64,000 bases of DNA from Spiroplasma endosymbiont of Cantharis nigra (GCF_964019925.1 NZ_OZ026470.1:806001-870000), one strand, 5' to 3'; positions 42,517-54,536 are shown, counted from the first letter of the stretch. Notes: a model not told the origin generated them from the letters alone. Made by a program: numbers and translations.

Positions 42517-44340
42517 TTAGTGTGGATCATTTCTATGTTGTTTTCTTTCGTTCTCTGTAAGTCATTTTTTTCTTAATCTAATATCTTCTGGTGTCACTTC
42601 AACAAGTTCATCTCATTCAATAAATTCTAATGCTTCTTCTAAAGTGAATTTTCTTGCAGGAGTTAATTTAACTGAATCATCACTTCCTGATGCCCTTGTA
42701 TTTGTTAATTTTTTACCAGTCGTTGGATTAACATTTAAGTCGTTATCTCTTGAATGTAAACCTACAATCATTCCATCATAAACCTCAACTTGAGGTCCAA
42801 CAAATAATATTCCTCTTTCTTCAAGATTATTTAGTGCATAAGGAAGTGTTATACCATTTGCCATTGAAACAAGAGTACCATTTTGTCTACCTTCAATTTT
42901 TCCTTTATATTCTTCATAACCAACACTTGATTTTACCATTACACCTTCACCACGAGTATCATTAGTAAACTCTGATTTAAATCCAATTAAACCTCTTGTT
43001 GGTATATGGTAAGTTACTTTATCTCTTAAACCATCTGAATCCATGTCAACCATCATACCTTTTCTTAAGTTTAATTTATTAATAACTGTTCCAGAAAATT
43101 CTGTTGGTACGTCAATAATAACTTTTTCCATAGGTTCAAATTTTTGACCTTTTTCATCAATTCTTACAACAACTTCTGGTCTTGATATTCCAAGTTCAAA
43201 TCCTTCTCTTCTCATTGTTTCAATTAAAACAGACAAGTGAAGTTCTCCTCTACCTAAAACTTTAAACCCATCTGCTGATGAATCAGTTAAAGCCTCAACT
43301 TTTAAACCAACGTTTACTTCCAGTTCTTTATCTAATCTCTCTTTGATATTTCTTGTAGTAACATATTTTCCAACTCTTCCAGCAAATGGAGAAGTATTAA
43401 CTAAAAAATTCATACTCATTGTTGGCTCTTCAATAATAATTGGAGGTAAAGCATCAATTTTATCAATTTCACAAACTGTATCTCCAATTGTTAAATCACC
43501 AATACCTGAAATAACAACAATTTCACCAGCTTGTGCTTCTTTAACAGCAACTCTTTTCATTCCTTCATATATAAATAAACCTGATATTTTTCCTTTAGTT
43601 ACTGAACCATCATTTTTAGAAATTGCAACTTGTTGGCCTTCCTTGATTACACCTTTAAATAATCTTCCAACTCCTAATCTTCCAATAAATGAGTCATAAG
43701 CTAAAGATGATATTTGTAATTGAATTGGTTCATTTGCTAATTCTAATGGGTAGTTTCCAACTTGCTTAATAATTGTTTCAAACAAAGGTACTAAATTTTC
43801 ACTTGTTTCTTCCATTGAATATTGAACAATACCATCACGAGCTGTACCAAATAATGATGGAAATTCAATTTGTTCATCATTTGCATTTAGTTCCATAAAT
43901 AATTCAAGAACTTCATCAACTACTTCTAATGCTCTTTGATCTTTTTTATCAATTTTATTAATTAATAATATTGGTCTTAACCCCAACTCTAATGCTTTTG
44001 ATAAAACAAATCTAGTTTGAGGCATTGGACCCTCAGCTGAATCAACTAACAAAATAACTGTATCTACAGTTTTCATAATACGTTCTACTTCACTTGAAAA
44101 ATCGGCATGTCCAGGAGTATCAACAATATTAATTTTGTAATCATTATATTCAATAGCACAATTTTTTGAATAAATTGTAATACCACGTTCTCTTTCTTGG
44201 TCATTGCTGTCCATTACTTGTTCTTTTACTTCTTCATTTGCTCTAAAAACGTTAGATTGATTTAAAAAAGCATCTACTAATGTAGACTTTCCAGCATCAA
44301 CGTGAGCAATAACTGCTATATTAATAATTTTTTTATTCAT
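42517..44340 (-). CDS. typA: GTPase TypA/BipA
   Basis: A 607-residue translational GTPase. G1 is AHVDAGKST, the effector region is [12 protein letters not shown]3 DTPGHADF, G4 NKID. The C-terminal part carries the TypA-specific [20 protein letters not shown] and the [18 protein letters not shown] segment. BipA binds the ribosome and helps large-subunit assembly at low temperature. G1 has Ala where many BipA have Val; this does not affect the call. The extreme C-terminus ([12 protein letters not shown]) follows two TGA Trp codons. Confidence 0.96.
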
Positions 44341-44461
44341 GATTCTCTCCTATTTAATAACCTATTGATAATAACAAATATTTAAATATTATACCAACAA
44401 AATGGCTTATTTTATTTTATAAAATTTTGTTGATACATATCGCTTTAGTATTTAATTAATA
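44341..44461 (-). promoter_or_regulatory. typA promoter region
   Basis: A minus-strand TATAAT lies at 44393-44388, about 50 bases before the typA start, and a long AT-rich inverted repeat (ACAAAAT / ATTTTGT, about 44396-44431) lies just upstream, possibly the terminator of the preceding hypothetical gene. Confidence 0.5.
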
Positions 44462-45274
44462 TTAATTTTTTAATGTTTTATAAAAAATTTCTTTAGTTTG
44501 ATCCGATAACATTTTAGTTTCTGCTATTCTTAATTCTTCTTCTTCAATTAAAGGTTTGTTTTCTTCAATAATTGTATTTGTAATTCTTTCCTCTTCAGAG
44601 ACAATATATTCTCTTAATAATAATGAAAAGTAAATTTTTGTTGAGTGATAAATTGCAAAATTATAAAGTATAACTTCTTCATCTGTACCAAATTGAAGGC
44701 TATTATCTTCATCTTCTTCCAGTAAGTCTAATAAATCACTTAATAAGTCATTTATTTTATATGTCTCTTTAATCACTAAATAAAAATCATTTATCTCTTC
44801 ACATCTATGTATAATTTTCTTAATTTCATTTGTCACTATTATGTATTTGTGTGAGATTTTCATAGTATCAATTTCTTCAACAAAACTTTTGTAATTGAGA
44901 TCAATAAGCTCTTTAAATGCATAATCATATATTTTTAGATTATTCATAATTTCTTTTTTTGATTCTAAAAATAATATTCTGCTCGAATCATATAGGTATT
45001 CATACTCAAAAAAATTATCACAAATTGAAATCATTCTTAATAAACAACTTAGGCTATCTCTATCAACTTGATTTTTTTGTTTTACTTCAATCTCTTCAAA
45101 TTTTATTTCAATAAAATCTCTAAATTTTTCAATATCTTTTGTCTCAAATCATTCTTGCTGAATTACTTTTAAGAATTTACTTTCTTCACCAAATACTGAA
45201 TATAAAATAAAAATTTCTTTACTTATTAAATCACTTTGTATAAAATTATATTCTTCATATTCTTTAATAATCAT
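44462..45274 (-). CDS. Hypothetical acidic protein
   Basis: A 270-residue soluble, Glu/Asp-rich, probably all-helical protein; no membrane segment, Cys pair or recognised motif. AGGAGATACTTA precedes the ATG. It sits between the J-domain gene (168 bases upstream) and typA. One TGA Trp codon. I do not recognise it. Confidence 0.75.
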
Positions 45275-45441
45275 TAAGTATCTCCTACTATTAAATGGAA
45301 AAATCCAAGTTAGTTATTTTAAATAAATTAAATATTGATATATTAATAAGTTCTAAAATGAGAACAAATTTTTATTACATTTAAAGAATTATCTATTACT
45401 ATATTTTGAATAATTTTTGGCTTAATTTCTTTTTTTCAAAC

Positions 45442-46425
45442 TTAAATAATTTCATACTTTTCATAATACTTCTCAACAATTTCTTTAAATAAATTAATTT
45501 TTTTCATTTCCATTGCAGAGTTTTGATCTGAATTCAAATCTGGATGAAATTGCTTTGCCATTTTTCTATAAATTTTTTTAAACTCATCAGGCTTCGCCAT
45601 TTTTGATATACCAAAATAATTAAATGCATCATTTACTTCATCATTAAATACAAGAGTTTTTGTTTTTTCAAAGAAAGTATCAAATTCCTCATCTTCATCT
45701 ACTGAGAAAAAATTTGCTTGTATAGTTGAATTATTTGTTGACTTTGCTTTACCATATTTACTTTGAAAGATAAATGTTTCAACTGTTAAATCAATAACTT
45801 GGTCATACATTCTAGCTCAGTGATAAGTGAAATCATCACCTAAATCAATAATTTCTTCAATTAAAAGATGATGCTTATACGGATCTAATTTTCTTTTATC
45901 AATTAATAGAAAAGCCTTCTCAATAATTCCATCCAGTGCTTCTAACGAAGTTCTTTGCATTACTTCAAAAACCCTTATTAGTGGAGTATCATTTATATTT
46001 TTATTTGCAAAAGTATAATTAAATAGCTTTCAAAACTTTTTAGTAATGTAAAAACTAAATTTAGAAAGACTATTAACAATTAATGCAGCTTCATAACTAC
46101 CTAAACGATTAGAAATACTATTATATGTTTCTTTGAAATAACTTGCCATAGGATAAGAATAAAACTTCTCAACTATTGATATTGAACCTAAATTTCAAGA
46201 GTACTTATCCAAGTTTTCAGGTGAAATTTGATTTTTTATTATTTCTTGAATTAAGTCATTAAACTTTGAAATATCAATAACTAAATTATCTATATTTCAG
46301 TGATTAGCAGGTTTCATTGCTCTATCTCAAATAATCAAACTTGAGATATCTTCAGAGTTATCAAAAAAATTTGATGCTTTTTTAGTCTCTTTTTGCATTT
46401 TTTTAAATTCTCGTTTTCATCCCAT
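45442..46425 (-). CDS. J-domain protein with a novel N-terminal region
   Basis: A 327-residue protein. The last 65 residues form a DnaJ domain: AFNYFGISKMAKPDEFKKIYRKMAKQFHPDLN, with the HPD tripeptide intact. The N-terminal 250 residues have six TGA Trp codons, are mainly helical and match nothing I know. There is no Gly/Phe or zinc-finger region, so it is a class III J protein, expected to send DnaK to a specific client. The J domain is C-terminal, the reverse of normal DnaJ. Confidence 0.85.
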
Positions 46426-46452
46426 AAGTTTTCTCCATAAAGTTATTATACT

Positions 46453-47142
46453 TTATAATACATTCACTTTTAGTATTTCACTTATGTTTTTATAATTTGG
46501 CATATATTTTTCAACATATCTTCAAAAGTCCTTTGAATGATTTTTATGAACCAAATGACTTAATTCATGAATAACAACATACTCTAATGCAATAATAGGA
46601 AAATGAATCAATCTTGTATTTAAAACTATTTTTGATTTTTCAGGGAAACAGACACCTCATTTACCTTTCATAACTTTTACTGAAAGATTTTTGAAGTCTA
46701 AATTCATTATTTGCTTATATTTATTAACAATAGATTCAAAATAGAAAAAATAATTAATTGCTATTTTTTTATACATTCTTTTTAATGTTTCTTCCTTAGT
46801 TTCATAAATTTTGAAATCAAGTTTTTCTTTTTTATCAACTTTATCCAAAAATCTTGCAACATATTTTTTATCATTAATCTTGAAAAAGCCATTTTCTGAA
46901 ATCATATAAAACTGGTTTTTTTCTCTATATTCAATTATTTTTTGAATCTTTTGAATATTTTTATAAATTAATTGTTCAATTTCTCAATCATATGCATGAA
47001 ATGGTGCAGAAACATTAATACTAGTATCTTCTAACTTTAATCTAATAAATTTTTGGTCTTTTAAAGTTAAACAATAATCTATTTGTTGACCTTTATAGCT
47101 TAAAGTCTTATTCAGTTTTACCCTTTTTCTTTCTTTTTGCAT
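46453..47142 (-). CDS. YgjP/SprT-like zinc metalloprotease
   Basis: A 229-residue protein with a C-terminal zinc motif VIHELSHLVHKNHSKDFW, the YgjP (DUF45) HExxH with a distal His, and the preceding WGVCFPEKSKIVLNTRLIHFP segment. It is a putative peptidase. The ATG at 47142 overlaps the upstream membrane protein gene by 35 bases; the ribosome site is weak (AAAGAAAGA), so a slightly later start is possible. Four TGA Trp codons. Confidence 0.8.
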
Positions 47143-47992
47143 TTTTTCTTTCTTTTTTTTCTTTCTTTTTATTTAATATTTCTTCTTCCATTTTCTGAAA
47201 CTTTTCAAATTTCTCTCTTTTTTCTTCTTCAATTGTTTCTCGTCTTACTCTTTTAATTTCTTTATTAACTTGATCTGGTTCAAATTCTCCAAACTCAATT
47301 TTTCCCTCTATAACTTGAGTTACTAAACTTCTAGAGTTCTCATCTCTAATAAAAAAATCACTGTAATCTAATTTCATTTTTCTAATCATATGTGCTTCAA
47401 AAATTGAAAATAATCCAAAAATTACTATAACTCCATACATACATTGTAGAGCAATCATTCAACTACTAAATGGAGAAAAACTATCCCTTAATGATTTTCA
47501 TGCTTGATATATTAAATCATAATTGGGATCTGTTGGATTTGTTTCAATTCCTGCTTCAATTAAAGGAATTATAAAGTATATTCCATAGATAAAGCCCACA
47601 AACAATATTGGTCAAAATATTAAACTAAAAGCTAAATAAGCTCTTTGCCTTCATTGTTTTTTATTAAAAAATGGTTTTACATCTGCAAATAGTAAAATTA
47701 GCAAGGTCATTAATCATGAAACAGGAGCTATGATATTAATTACAAGTGTAGTATTGGAAGTTAGTCTATCTGGATATATAAATACTCCAATAAATTTTAC
47801 TAAATTTCTTATTCCATCATCAAAACCTATTGTAAAACCAACAATAATTGGAGCCAATAATCAAAAAATTATCATTAATATTCTAAAAATCAGTAAAATA
47901 GTCATAAAAAAAATTGAACCAGTTTTAAAATTTTTAAAATTGATTTTTTTGACTTTATTTTTTTCTTTTTTTAATGCTTTTTCTTTTTTCAT
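47108..47992 (-). CDS. Polytopic membrane protein with a basic coiled tail
   Basis: A 294-residue protein with a basic N-terminus (KKEKALKKEKNK), about five membrane helices between residues 25 and 200, and a C-terminal 70-residue very basic helix (KKKEKKERKNAKRKKKGK). Nothing else is recognised. AGGGGA lies before the ATG. Its end overlaps the metalloprotease gene start. Seven or more TGA Trp codons. Confidence 0.75.
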
Positions 47993-48020
47993 AAAATCCC
48001 CTAATACTATAATTCTATAT

Positions 48021-48054
48021 AAAAAAAAATTTAAACAAAATAAATGTTTAAATT
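48021..48054 (-). terminator. Terminator after the 48058-48951 gene
   Basis: AATTTAAACA (48028-48037) pairs with TGTTTAAATT (48045-48054), then seven or more Ts on the minus strand. Confidence 0.88.
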
Positions 48055-48057
48055 CTT

Positions 48058-48951
48058 TTAATGTTTATTTTCATCAGTATTAGTTCTTCTTGACATATAT
48101 TTAAATTCCCCTGTATCAAAATTAGAAGAATTAATATTATCATAATCTTTATCTTCATTAGAATTCGCAATTGGATCTTCTAAATTTAATGGTAATTCTA
48201 ATTCATCATCATCTTTAATTGATTCATTTGCTAAATTCTTTTTAATTTCTTCTGGTTTGATTTCCTGTTCAATATCATTTAATATTAGTTGATTTTCCTC
48301 AATTGAATATGGAATTATTTTATTATTTTTAGGTTCTTCCTCTGTAATTAAAGAAGACATATCCATTCCGCTTAAAGCTCCAGTTCTTTCAATTTCTTCG
48401 ATTGCTTCTTCATATGATTTATTTAGACCACTCTTCATATTAAGAATTTTATTTTTTAAATCAGACACATCTTTAAGAGAATCTTGAGATTGATAACTTT
48501 GGTCATTTATTTTTTGAGAAACTGAATCTAATTTTTGAGCATTATTTTTAGCTGAGAAATTTTCTGGATTTATTGAAATATTAATAATTGTAATAATTAA
48601 ATCTACAGTTAAAAGAGAAAGCAATGGCATAAAATAAGTCATTTTAATTTGAATTTCTGCATTTAAATATAAAAAAGTATGAATAGATAAGATAATAATT
48701 ACTCAAAAACTTATAATAATATCAAATACTCCAAATACTTTTTCTACTTTATTTTTTCCTAAACTTGAGAATAGACTAATTCCAAAGTAAGCTAAGCCAC
48801 TAAGCAATAATCCAATTCTGTTTATATTAAGATCTTTAAAAGAGAAAATTATTTTATTATTTAAATCAACAGTTATTCAGGGCAGGATTAGAATAAGTGA
48901 CATAGATATTAATAGCATTATTATAATTTTTCATATTTTAATTTTTTTCAT
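48058..48951 (-). CDS. Hypothetical membrane protein with an acidic cytoplasmic tail
   Basis: A 297-residue protein. Four hydrophobic segments lie at about residues 5-28, 42-60, 72-95 and 103-122. The remaining 170 residues are soluble, polar and strongly acidic (PEEIKKN, DDDELELPLNLEDP, EDKDYDN) with a coiled stretch. It ends with SRRTNTDENKH. No family is recognised. One-gene unit. Upstream (48952-49095) is AT-rich with an imperfect ATAATTC hairpin and no gene. Confidence 0.72.
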
Positions 48952-49095
48952 CTAAATACCGCCTATATTTTTAATTATATAATTTTATTAATAATAAATA
49001 TATAATAATTCCTAAAGAATTATATATTTATTACCATAAAAATTCAATTCATAAAATAATATCTGAATTTATTAATTATCAAATAAAATTAACTA

Positions 49096-49539
49096 TTAAA
49101 TAGAACGACCTAAAACTTTTTTCATTTTGTAGTGTCATATTTCACCATCTAAAAATTTGTTTGAAATAACTTCAAAACCATTTTTTTTATATAAATTTAA
49201 AGCAGATTCTTGAGCATTTAAGAAAATTTCTTGAGCATTTAAATTATTTTTTATAAATTCTTCTAAGAAATTAATAATTTTATTTCCTATACCTTTACCC
49301 CTAAATTCTTTTAAAACCGCAATCCTTCCAATATATCATTCGTTTGCTTTCTTTAGAATTCTTGCACAACAAACAACTGTATCATTTTCAAAACCAATAA
49401 CATGAAAACTTTGTGAATCATACTCATCATACTCATCAGCTTCAGGGTATTTTTGTTCATCACAAAATACCTTTTTTCTAATTTGACATGCTTGATTGAA
49501 AATATCATTTTGTGTTGAGTACTCAATTAAAAAATTCAT
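49096..49539 (-). CDS. GNAT-family N-acetyltransferase
   Basis: A 147-residue acetyltransferase. The acetyl-CoA site is IGRIAVLKEFRGKGIGNKII (R-G-K-G-I-G, the Q/RxxGxG/A motif), followed by AQEIFLNAQESALNLYKKNGFE. The front half (ACQIRKKVFCDEQKYP, DEYDSQSFHVIG) resembles the ElaA/YjcF subgroup. Acceptor unknown. It lies 11 bases after lepA and is probably co-transcribed. Confidence 0.88.
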
Positions 49540-49550
49540 TAATTATCCTC

Positions 49551-51353
49551 CTAATCATCTAATTTAAGAACAGCTATAAAAGCTTCTTGTGGTACTTCTA
49601 CAGAACCTATTGCTTTCATTCTTTTTTTACCTTCTTTTTGTTTTTCCAATAATTTTTTCTTACGTGAAATATCTCCACCATAACATTTTGCTAAAACATT
49701 TTTTCTCATTGCCTTAATAGTTTCACGAGCTATTATTTTTCCACCAATAGCAGCTTGAATTGGAACTTCAAAATTTTGTCTTGGAATTATTTCTTTTAAC
49801 TTTTCAGTTAAAATTCTTCCTCTTGTTTGAGCAAAATCCCTATGAACTATTGTTGATAAAGCATCAACAATATCTCCATTTAATAAAATATCCATTTTTA
49901 CTAATTTTGATTGCTTATAACCTATTAATTCATAATCAAAAGACGCATAACCCTTTGACATTGATTTTAATTTATTGAAAAAATCAAAAACAATTTCGTT
50001 TAATGGCATATCATAAACTAAAGTTCTTCTCATATCATCAATATATTCTATATCAATATAATTTCCTCTTCTATCTTGACATAGACTCATTAAATCTCCT
50101 AAATATTGATCTGGGGTCATAATTGTCACTTTAACAAAAGGTTCTTCAATAAATTTTATTTTTTGAGGATCTGGTAAAAAAGCCGGATTATCAATTTGAA
50201 TTGTTTCATCATTTGTTTGAGTAACTTTATAAATAACAGATGGAGCAGTAGCAATTAATATTAAATCATATTCTCTTTCAAGTCTTTCTTGAATAACATC
50301 CATATGTAATAAACCTAAAAAACCACATCTAAAGCCAAATCCCAAAGATTGAGAACTTTCAGGTTCATAAACTAAACTTGCATCACTCAATGAAATTTTT
50401 TCTAATGCTTCTTTTAGATCTTTATATCTTGCTGTATCAACAGGATATATTCCACAATAAACCATAGGATTTAATTTTTTATATCCATCAAGGGCAACTT
50501 TTGCGCTATTTTCTTTTGTTGTTATTGTATCTCCAACTTGCACATCTCTTACTGTTTTAATTGCTGCAGCAATTCACCCAACCTCTCCAGCTTCAAGTTT
50601 GTCTTTCTTTACTTCATAAGGTGTTTTAACTCCCAACTCTGTAACTTCATATGTTGCTTTTGATTGCATCATTTTAATTGTTTCGCCAACTTTTATTGTT
50701 CCCTCCATAATTCTTACAGAGACCATTACCCCTCTATATTTATCATAATAAGAGTCAAAAATTAATGCTTTTAATGGTTTACTGTCATCAGGGTCTAAAG
50801 GTGCAGGAATAAACTTTACAATTGCCTCCAAAACATCTTCAACATTTAAGCCAGTTTTTGCACTTATCATTGGAGCATTTGAACAATCTATTCCAATCAC
50901 CTTTTCAATTTCTTCTTTTACTCTTTCTGGATCTGCTGCAGGTAAATCCACTTTATTAATTATTGGTACTATTTCTAAATCATTGTCTAATGCCAAATAA
51001 ACGTTAGCTAATGTTTGTGCTTCAATACCTTGACTGGCATCAACAACTAGTAATGCTCCCTCACAAGCAGCCAAACTTCTAGAAACTTCATACGTAAAAT
51101 CAACATGACCTGGTGTATCAATTAAATGAAAAATATATTCTTCACCATCTTTAGCTTTATACTTTAATTGAACTGAATTAAGTTTTATTGTAATTCCACG
51201 TTCTCTTTCAATATCCATTGAATCTAAAAGTTGTGCTTGCATATCTCTTTTTTGAACAGTTCCAGTTAATTCAAGTAATCTATCTGCTAAAGTTGATTTT
51301 CCATGATCAATATGAGCGATTATACTAAAATTTCTAATTTTTGATTTATCCAT
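49551..51353 (-). CDS. lepA: Elongation factor 4 (LepA)
   Basis: A 600-residue translational GTPase. G1 [30 protein letters not shown] and NKVDLP. The LepA-specific C-terminal domain ends [43 protein letters not shown] (core [13 protein letters not shown]). It back-translocates or rescues stalled ribosomes. One TGA Trp at the junction of the G domain and domain II. A minus-strand TATAAT at 51388-51383 lies 30 bases before the start, with an AGGCGA ribosome site. Confidence 0.97.
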
Positions 51354-51382
51354 TTTTAATCGCCTCGTAGTTTTCTTTAAAT

Positions 51383-51388
51383 ATTATA
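51383..51388 (-). promoter_or_regulatory. Candidate -10 for lepA
   Basis: Minus-strand TATAAT 30 bases before the lepA ATG, preceded by TTGGT. The rest of the 162-base gap (51389-51515) holds a short AGTTCTTAAAAGGACCT inverted repeat but no gene. Confidence 0.55.
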
Positions 51389-51489
51389 ACCAATAATCTA
51401 TTAATAAAAATTAATTTATTGTGAGTCACTAAAAAATAGTTCTTAAAAGGACCTAAAATTATATTCTCGAAATTATAGAAAATAAATTC

Positions 51490-51509
51490 AAAAAAAACTT
51501 TAGTTTTTT
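51490..51509 (-). terminator. Terminator of the DUF402 gene
   Basis: AAAAAACT/AGTTTTTT stem with Ts on both sides, 6 bases after the stop. Confidence 0.7.
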
Positions 51510-51515
51510 ACTGTA

Positions 51516-52049
51516 TTATTTTTTAGTTTTTATTTCTAAGTATTTTTTTCAAATTTCATTTACATAATCATGAGTAAAAGGTTTTTGTCTAGTTTTTATC
51601 ATTTCTTTAATTTCATCAACACTTTTTCATACTTTTTCTATAATATCTCTTGAATAGTTCCAACTAATTCTATTTCTATTAAATTCTTTTAAATCCAATA
51701 TTTTATAACTATAGTCATTAAAAACTTTAAAATCTAAATCATAATCTATATATTTTACTGTACGTTCTTCAAAAATATAAGGTGATGCTAAATTACAATA
51801 GTAATTAATTCCACGTTCCTTAAACATACATATTATGTTATATCATTCCTTCTTAAAAAAGAATCATATAGCTGGTTCATTTGTTTTTCATTTTCTACCA
51901 TTAATTTCAGTAATTAGTACTTCCTCATTAATTAATATTATATGATTTTCTGTTTCTTCAAAAATACTAACTTTTTCTCATGATCTATATATTTTGCCAT
52001 TGTGTTTATACGCATGAACAAAAACTAAATCTCCAGTTTTTGATTTCAT
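51516..52049 (-). CDS. DUF402/Ntdp-type nucleoside phosphatase family protein
   Basis: A 177-residue protein. LVFVHAYKHNGKIYRSWE at the start, [28 protein letters not shown] in the middle (core [11 protein letters not shown]) and YIDYDLDFKVFND with its acidic cluster are the hallmarks of DUF402, whose studied members hydrolyse nucleoside tri- and diphosphates. AGGAGG precedes the start. Terminators on both sides make it a single-gene unit. Confidence 0.85.
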
Positions 52050-52130
52050 TCAAAAACCTCCTTTCAGTACCCATTCTATATTATTATTAATATACAAAAT
52101 AATTATAACTTCAATTCAAGCCTTATTTAA

Positions 52131-52156
52131 AAAAACAAATACTTTCATATTTGTTT
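52131..52156 (-). terminator. Terminator of proS
   Basis: AAACAAATA (52133-52141) pairs with TATTTGTTT (52148-52156) around a 6-base loop, followed by Ts on the minus strand. Confidence 0.8.
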
Positions 52157-52171
52157 GTTTAAATAATATTA

Positions 52172-53596
52172 TTAATATGCTCTTGCAAAATATACCATTA
52201 AATTTGATTCTTTATTACAATTAAAACATTTTGATTTGATTTGATCTACACCATCAGGAATACATCTTGAGTTTGTTGAAGTTTTTTGTTTTACATCATT
52301 TTCACATTCAATTTCTCCACAAAAAGGCACTAATACAAATCCTGGTGTTTTTTCAATAATTGATAAATATTGCTTTACACTATCTGCTTTAAAAGTTTTA
52401 TCAAGTCTATTTTTTAAAGCCTTTTGATAAAGGTTTTTATCGTGCTCTAAAATTTCATTATTTATATAATTTTCAACATCCTCTAATTTTACTTGTACTT
52501 TATTTCTTAAGTCTCTTCTAGAGATAGTAACAACTCCATCTTTTAAGTCTCTTGGTCCAACTTCTACTCTAATTGGAACTCCCTTGATTTCAGCTTCAGA
52601 GATTTTAAAACCAAAAGACTTATCACTTTTATCTAATTCAACACGATAATTTGAATTTAAATTCTTTTGCAAATTATTTGAAATATCCATTACTTCCTTA
52701 GAATCATTAATTGCAATAATTGATATTTGAATTGGTGCCACTTTGCTTGGTAAAACAAGTCCAAAATCATCTGAATGAGTCATAATAATTGCACCGATTA
52801 ACCTTGTAGATATTCCCCAACTTGATGAATATGCATATTCTTCCTTTTGGTTTTTGTTTTGAAACTTAATATTAAAAGCTTTTGCAAAGTTATCTGCAAA
52901 ATAGTGACTTGTTCCAGACTGCAATGATTGTCCATCATACATTAATGATTCAATTGTATAAGTTTCTTTAGCTCCAGCAAATTTCTCTTTTTCAGTTTTT
53001 CTTCCAGAAATTACAGGTAACAAAAGAATATCATTTGCTAACTTTTTATAAATTTCTAAAATATCCAAAGTCATTTCCTTAGCCTCAACTTTTGATGAAT
53101 GAAAAGTATGACCCTCTTGTCATAAAAACTCACTACTTCTTAAAAAAGGTCTTGTTGTTTTTTCTCATCTCATAACATTTGCTCATTGATTATATTTAAC
53201 TGGTAAATCTCTGTATGAATTTATTTCCCTAGATAAAAAATCAGCTACCAGAACTTCGCTTGTTGGTCGAATGAATAAGTTTTCTCCTAAATTTTTATCT
53301 CCAACTTTAGTAACAGTTGCAAGTTCTGGAGCAAATCCCTCTACATGTTCTTTTTCAGCAAGAAAAAGTTTCTCTGGTATTAAAAGTGGAAAATAGACAT
53401 TCTGAATTGCTATTTTTTTAAATTCAATATCTACAATTTTTTGAATTAGTTCTCAAATAGCATAACCATGTGGTTTAAAAATCATTGTTCCTTTTACAGG
53501 CCCATATTCCATAAGTCCAGCATTTTTAACAACGTCTGTATATCACTTACTAAAATCTACATCTCTAGAAGTTATTTTTTCCATTTTATTTGCCAT
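52172..53596 (-). CDS. proS: Prolyl-tRNA synthetase, eukaryote/archaeal-like type
   Basis: A 474-residue class II synthetase. Motifs: [52 protein letters not shown] (core [15 protein letters not shown]), [19 protein letters not shown]. The C-terminal zinc domain has four Cys and the usual terminal Tyr (ARAY). There is no inserted editing domain, which is typical for this type, common in mollicutes. Seven TGA Trp codons, six of them in the N-terminal third. It begins 3 bases after the preceding gene. Confidence 0.95.
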
Positions 53597-53599
53597 TAA

Positions 53600-54184
53600 T
53601 TATTTTCTCTCTTTCTTTTTATCAATATTTCCAGTTTCTCCAAAGAAAACATCAATATCAATATCATTTGCTTCTACATATGTTTGAATTCTTTTCAAAT
53701 TTGCCTTATCTTTAATTAATATAAATTCAATTGCCTCTAAAGGTACTGTTTCATATATATAAACAATATTTTTTGCCTCATCAAATGCTCAATCATTTTT
53801 AGTTAATTTAGCTAAATTATGAGGGTTAATTCCAATAACACTAATTTTTTCAATATCTACTTTTGACTCACTTGCTCATTTTCAAAAATGAGCTCTTGTT
53901 GATGAATCAAATTCTAATCCAATTGAGTTTTCATTTTCTAGATAAGTTCAGACAATATATTCTTCATTTTTTTTAAGATTTTGATCTTTTAAAAGTCTAA
54001 TACCGCGCTCTAAAATTAGTAATATATTATTTACATCAGTATAAAAATATAAGTTATTAATATTTTTAGTCTTAATAATATTTAAAACTTTTTTTTGTTG
54101 TTCTTTACCTTTAAATAATTTTTTGAAAAAACCCTTTTTAGGTTTATTTTCACTTAATTCCTTATTCTTATCATTTTTTTTCAT
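53600..54184 (-). CDS. Hypothetical protein, possibly an ADP-ribosyltransferase-like fold
   Basis: A 194-residue protein. Residues 1-40 are basic (KKGFFKKLFKGKEQQKK). Then comes YFYTDVNNILLILERGIRLL, FDSSTRAHFWKWASES and, near the end, IYETVPLEAIEFILIKD. The order 'location strand, NILxILERGI, later PLEAIEFI' faintly recalls DarT/DUF4433 ADP-ribosyltransferases, but the catalytic residues cannot be assigned. AGAGG precedes the start, and a TATAAT lies at 54239-54234. It is directly upstream of proS and likely co-transcribed. Confidence 0.6.
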
Positions 54185-54250
54185 GTTATAAACCTCTTAA
54201 CATATTTCATATTACTTATTCTATATCTAATACATTATATATTCAAATAA

Positions 54251-54278
54251 AAAACCAAGATTTTAAAATCTTGGTTTT
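54251..54278. terminator. Terminator of the tRNA-Ser gene
   Basis: AAAACCAAGATTTT (54251-54264) is followed directly by its complement AAAATCTTGGTTTT (54265-54278). The stem has T-rich flanks on both sides. Confidence 0.85.
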
Positions 54279-54291
54279 ATTTTTTAAAAAA

Positions 54292-54382
54292 TGGCGGATT
54301 GAGAGAGACTCGAACTCTCGCGCCAGTTACCCGGCCTAACACCTTAGCAGGGTGCCCTCTTCACCAACTTGAGTACCAATCC
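54292..54382 (-). tRNA. trnS: tRNA-Ser(GCU)
   Basis: A 91-base class II tRNA. Acceptor strands GGATTG and CAATCC pair, CCA is encoded (plus TGG at 54292-54294), the T-arm is GAGAGTTCGAGTCTCTC, and a long variable arm is present. The anticodon loop CCCTGCTAAGG has GCT, reading AGC/AGT Ser codons. Confidence 0.97.
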
Positions 54383-54479
54383 ATTTACATTTTTAATTAT
54401 AACAAAAATATTGCTTTAACATAAATAGATTTTTTTAAATTATTAAAAACAATTTAGTTTAATAAAATGACAACATTTT

Positions 54480-54516
54480 TTGAAAAAAAAAAAAAAAATG
54501 TAAATGCCTATATAAT
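54480..54516 (+). promoter_or_regulatory. Promoter region with an A16 tract
   Basis: TTGAAA begins at 54480 and merges with a run of 16 As (54483-54498). A TATAAT -10 lies at 54511-54516, 20 bases before the ABC ATPase start. The TTGAAA is 25 bases from the -10, too far as written. Confidence 0.5.
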
Positions 54517-54536
54517 AAAACACTGGAGAAAAACAA

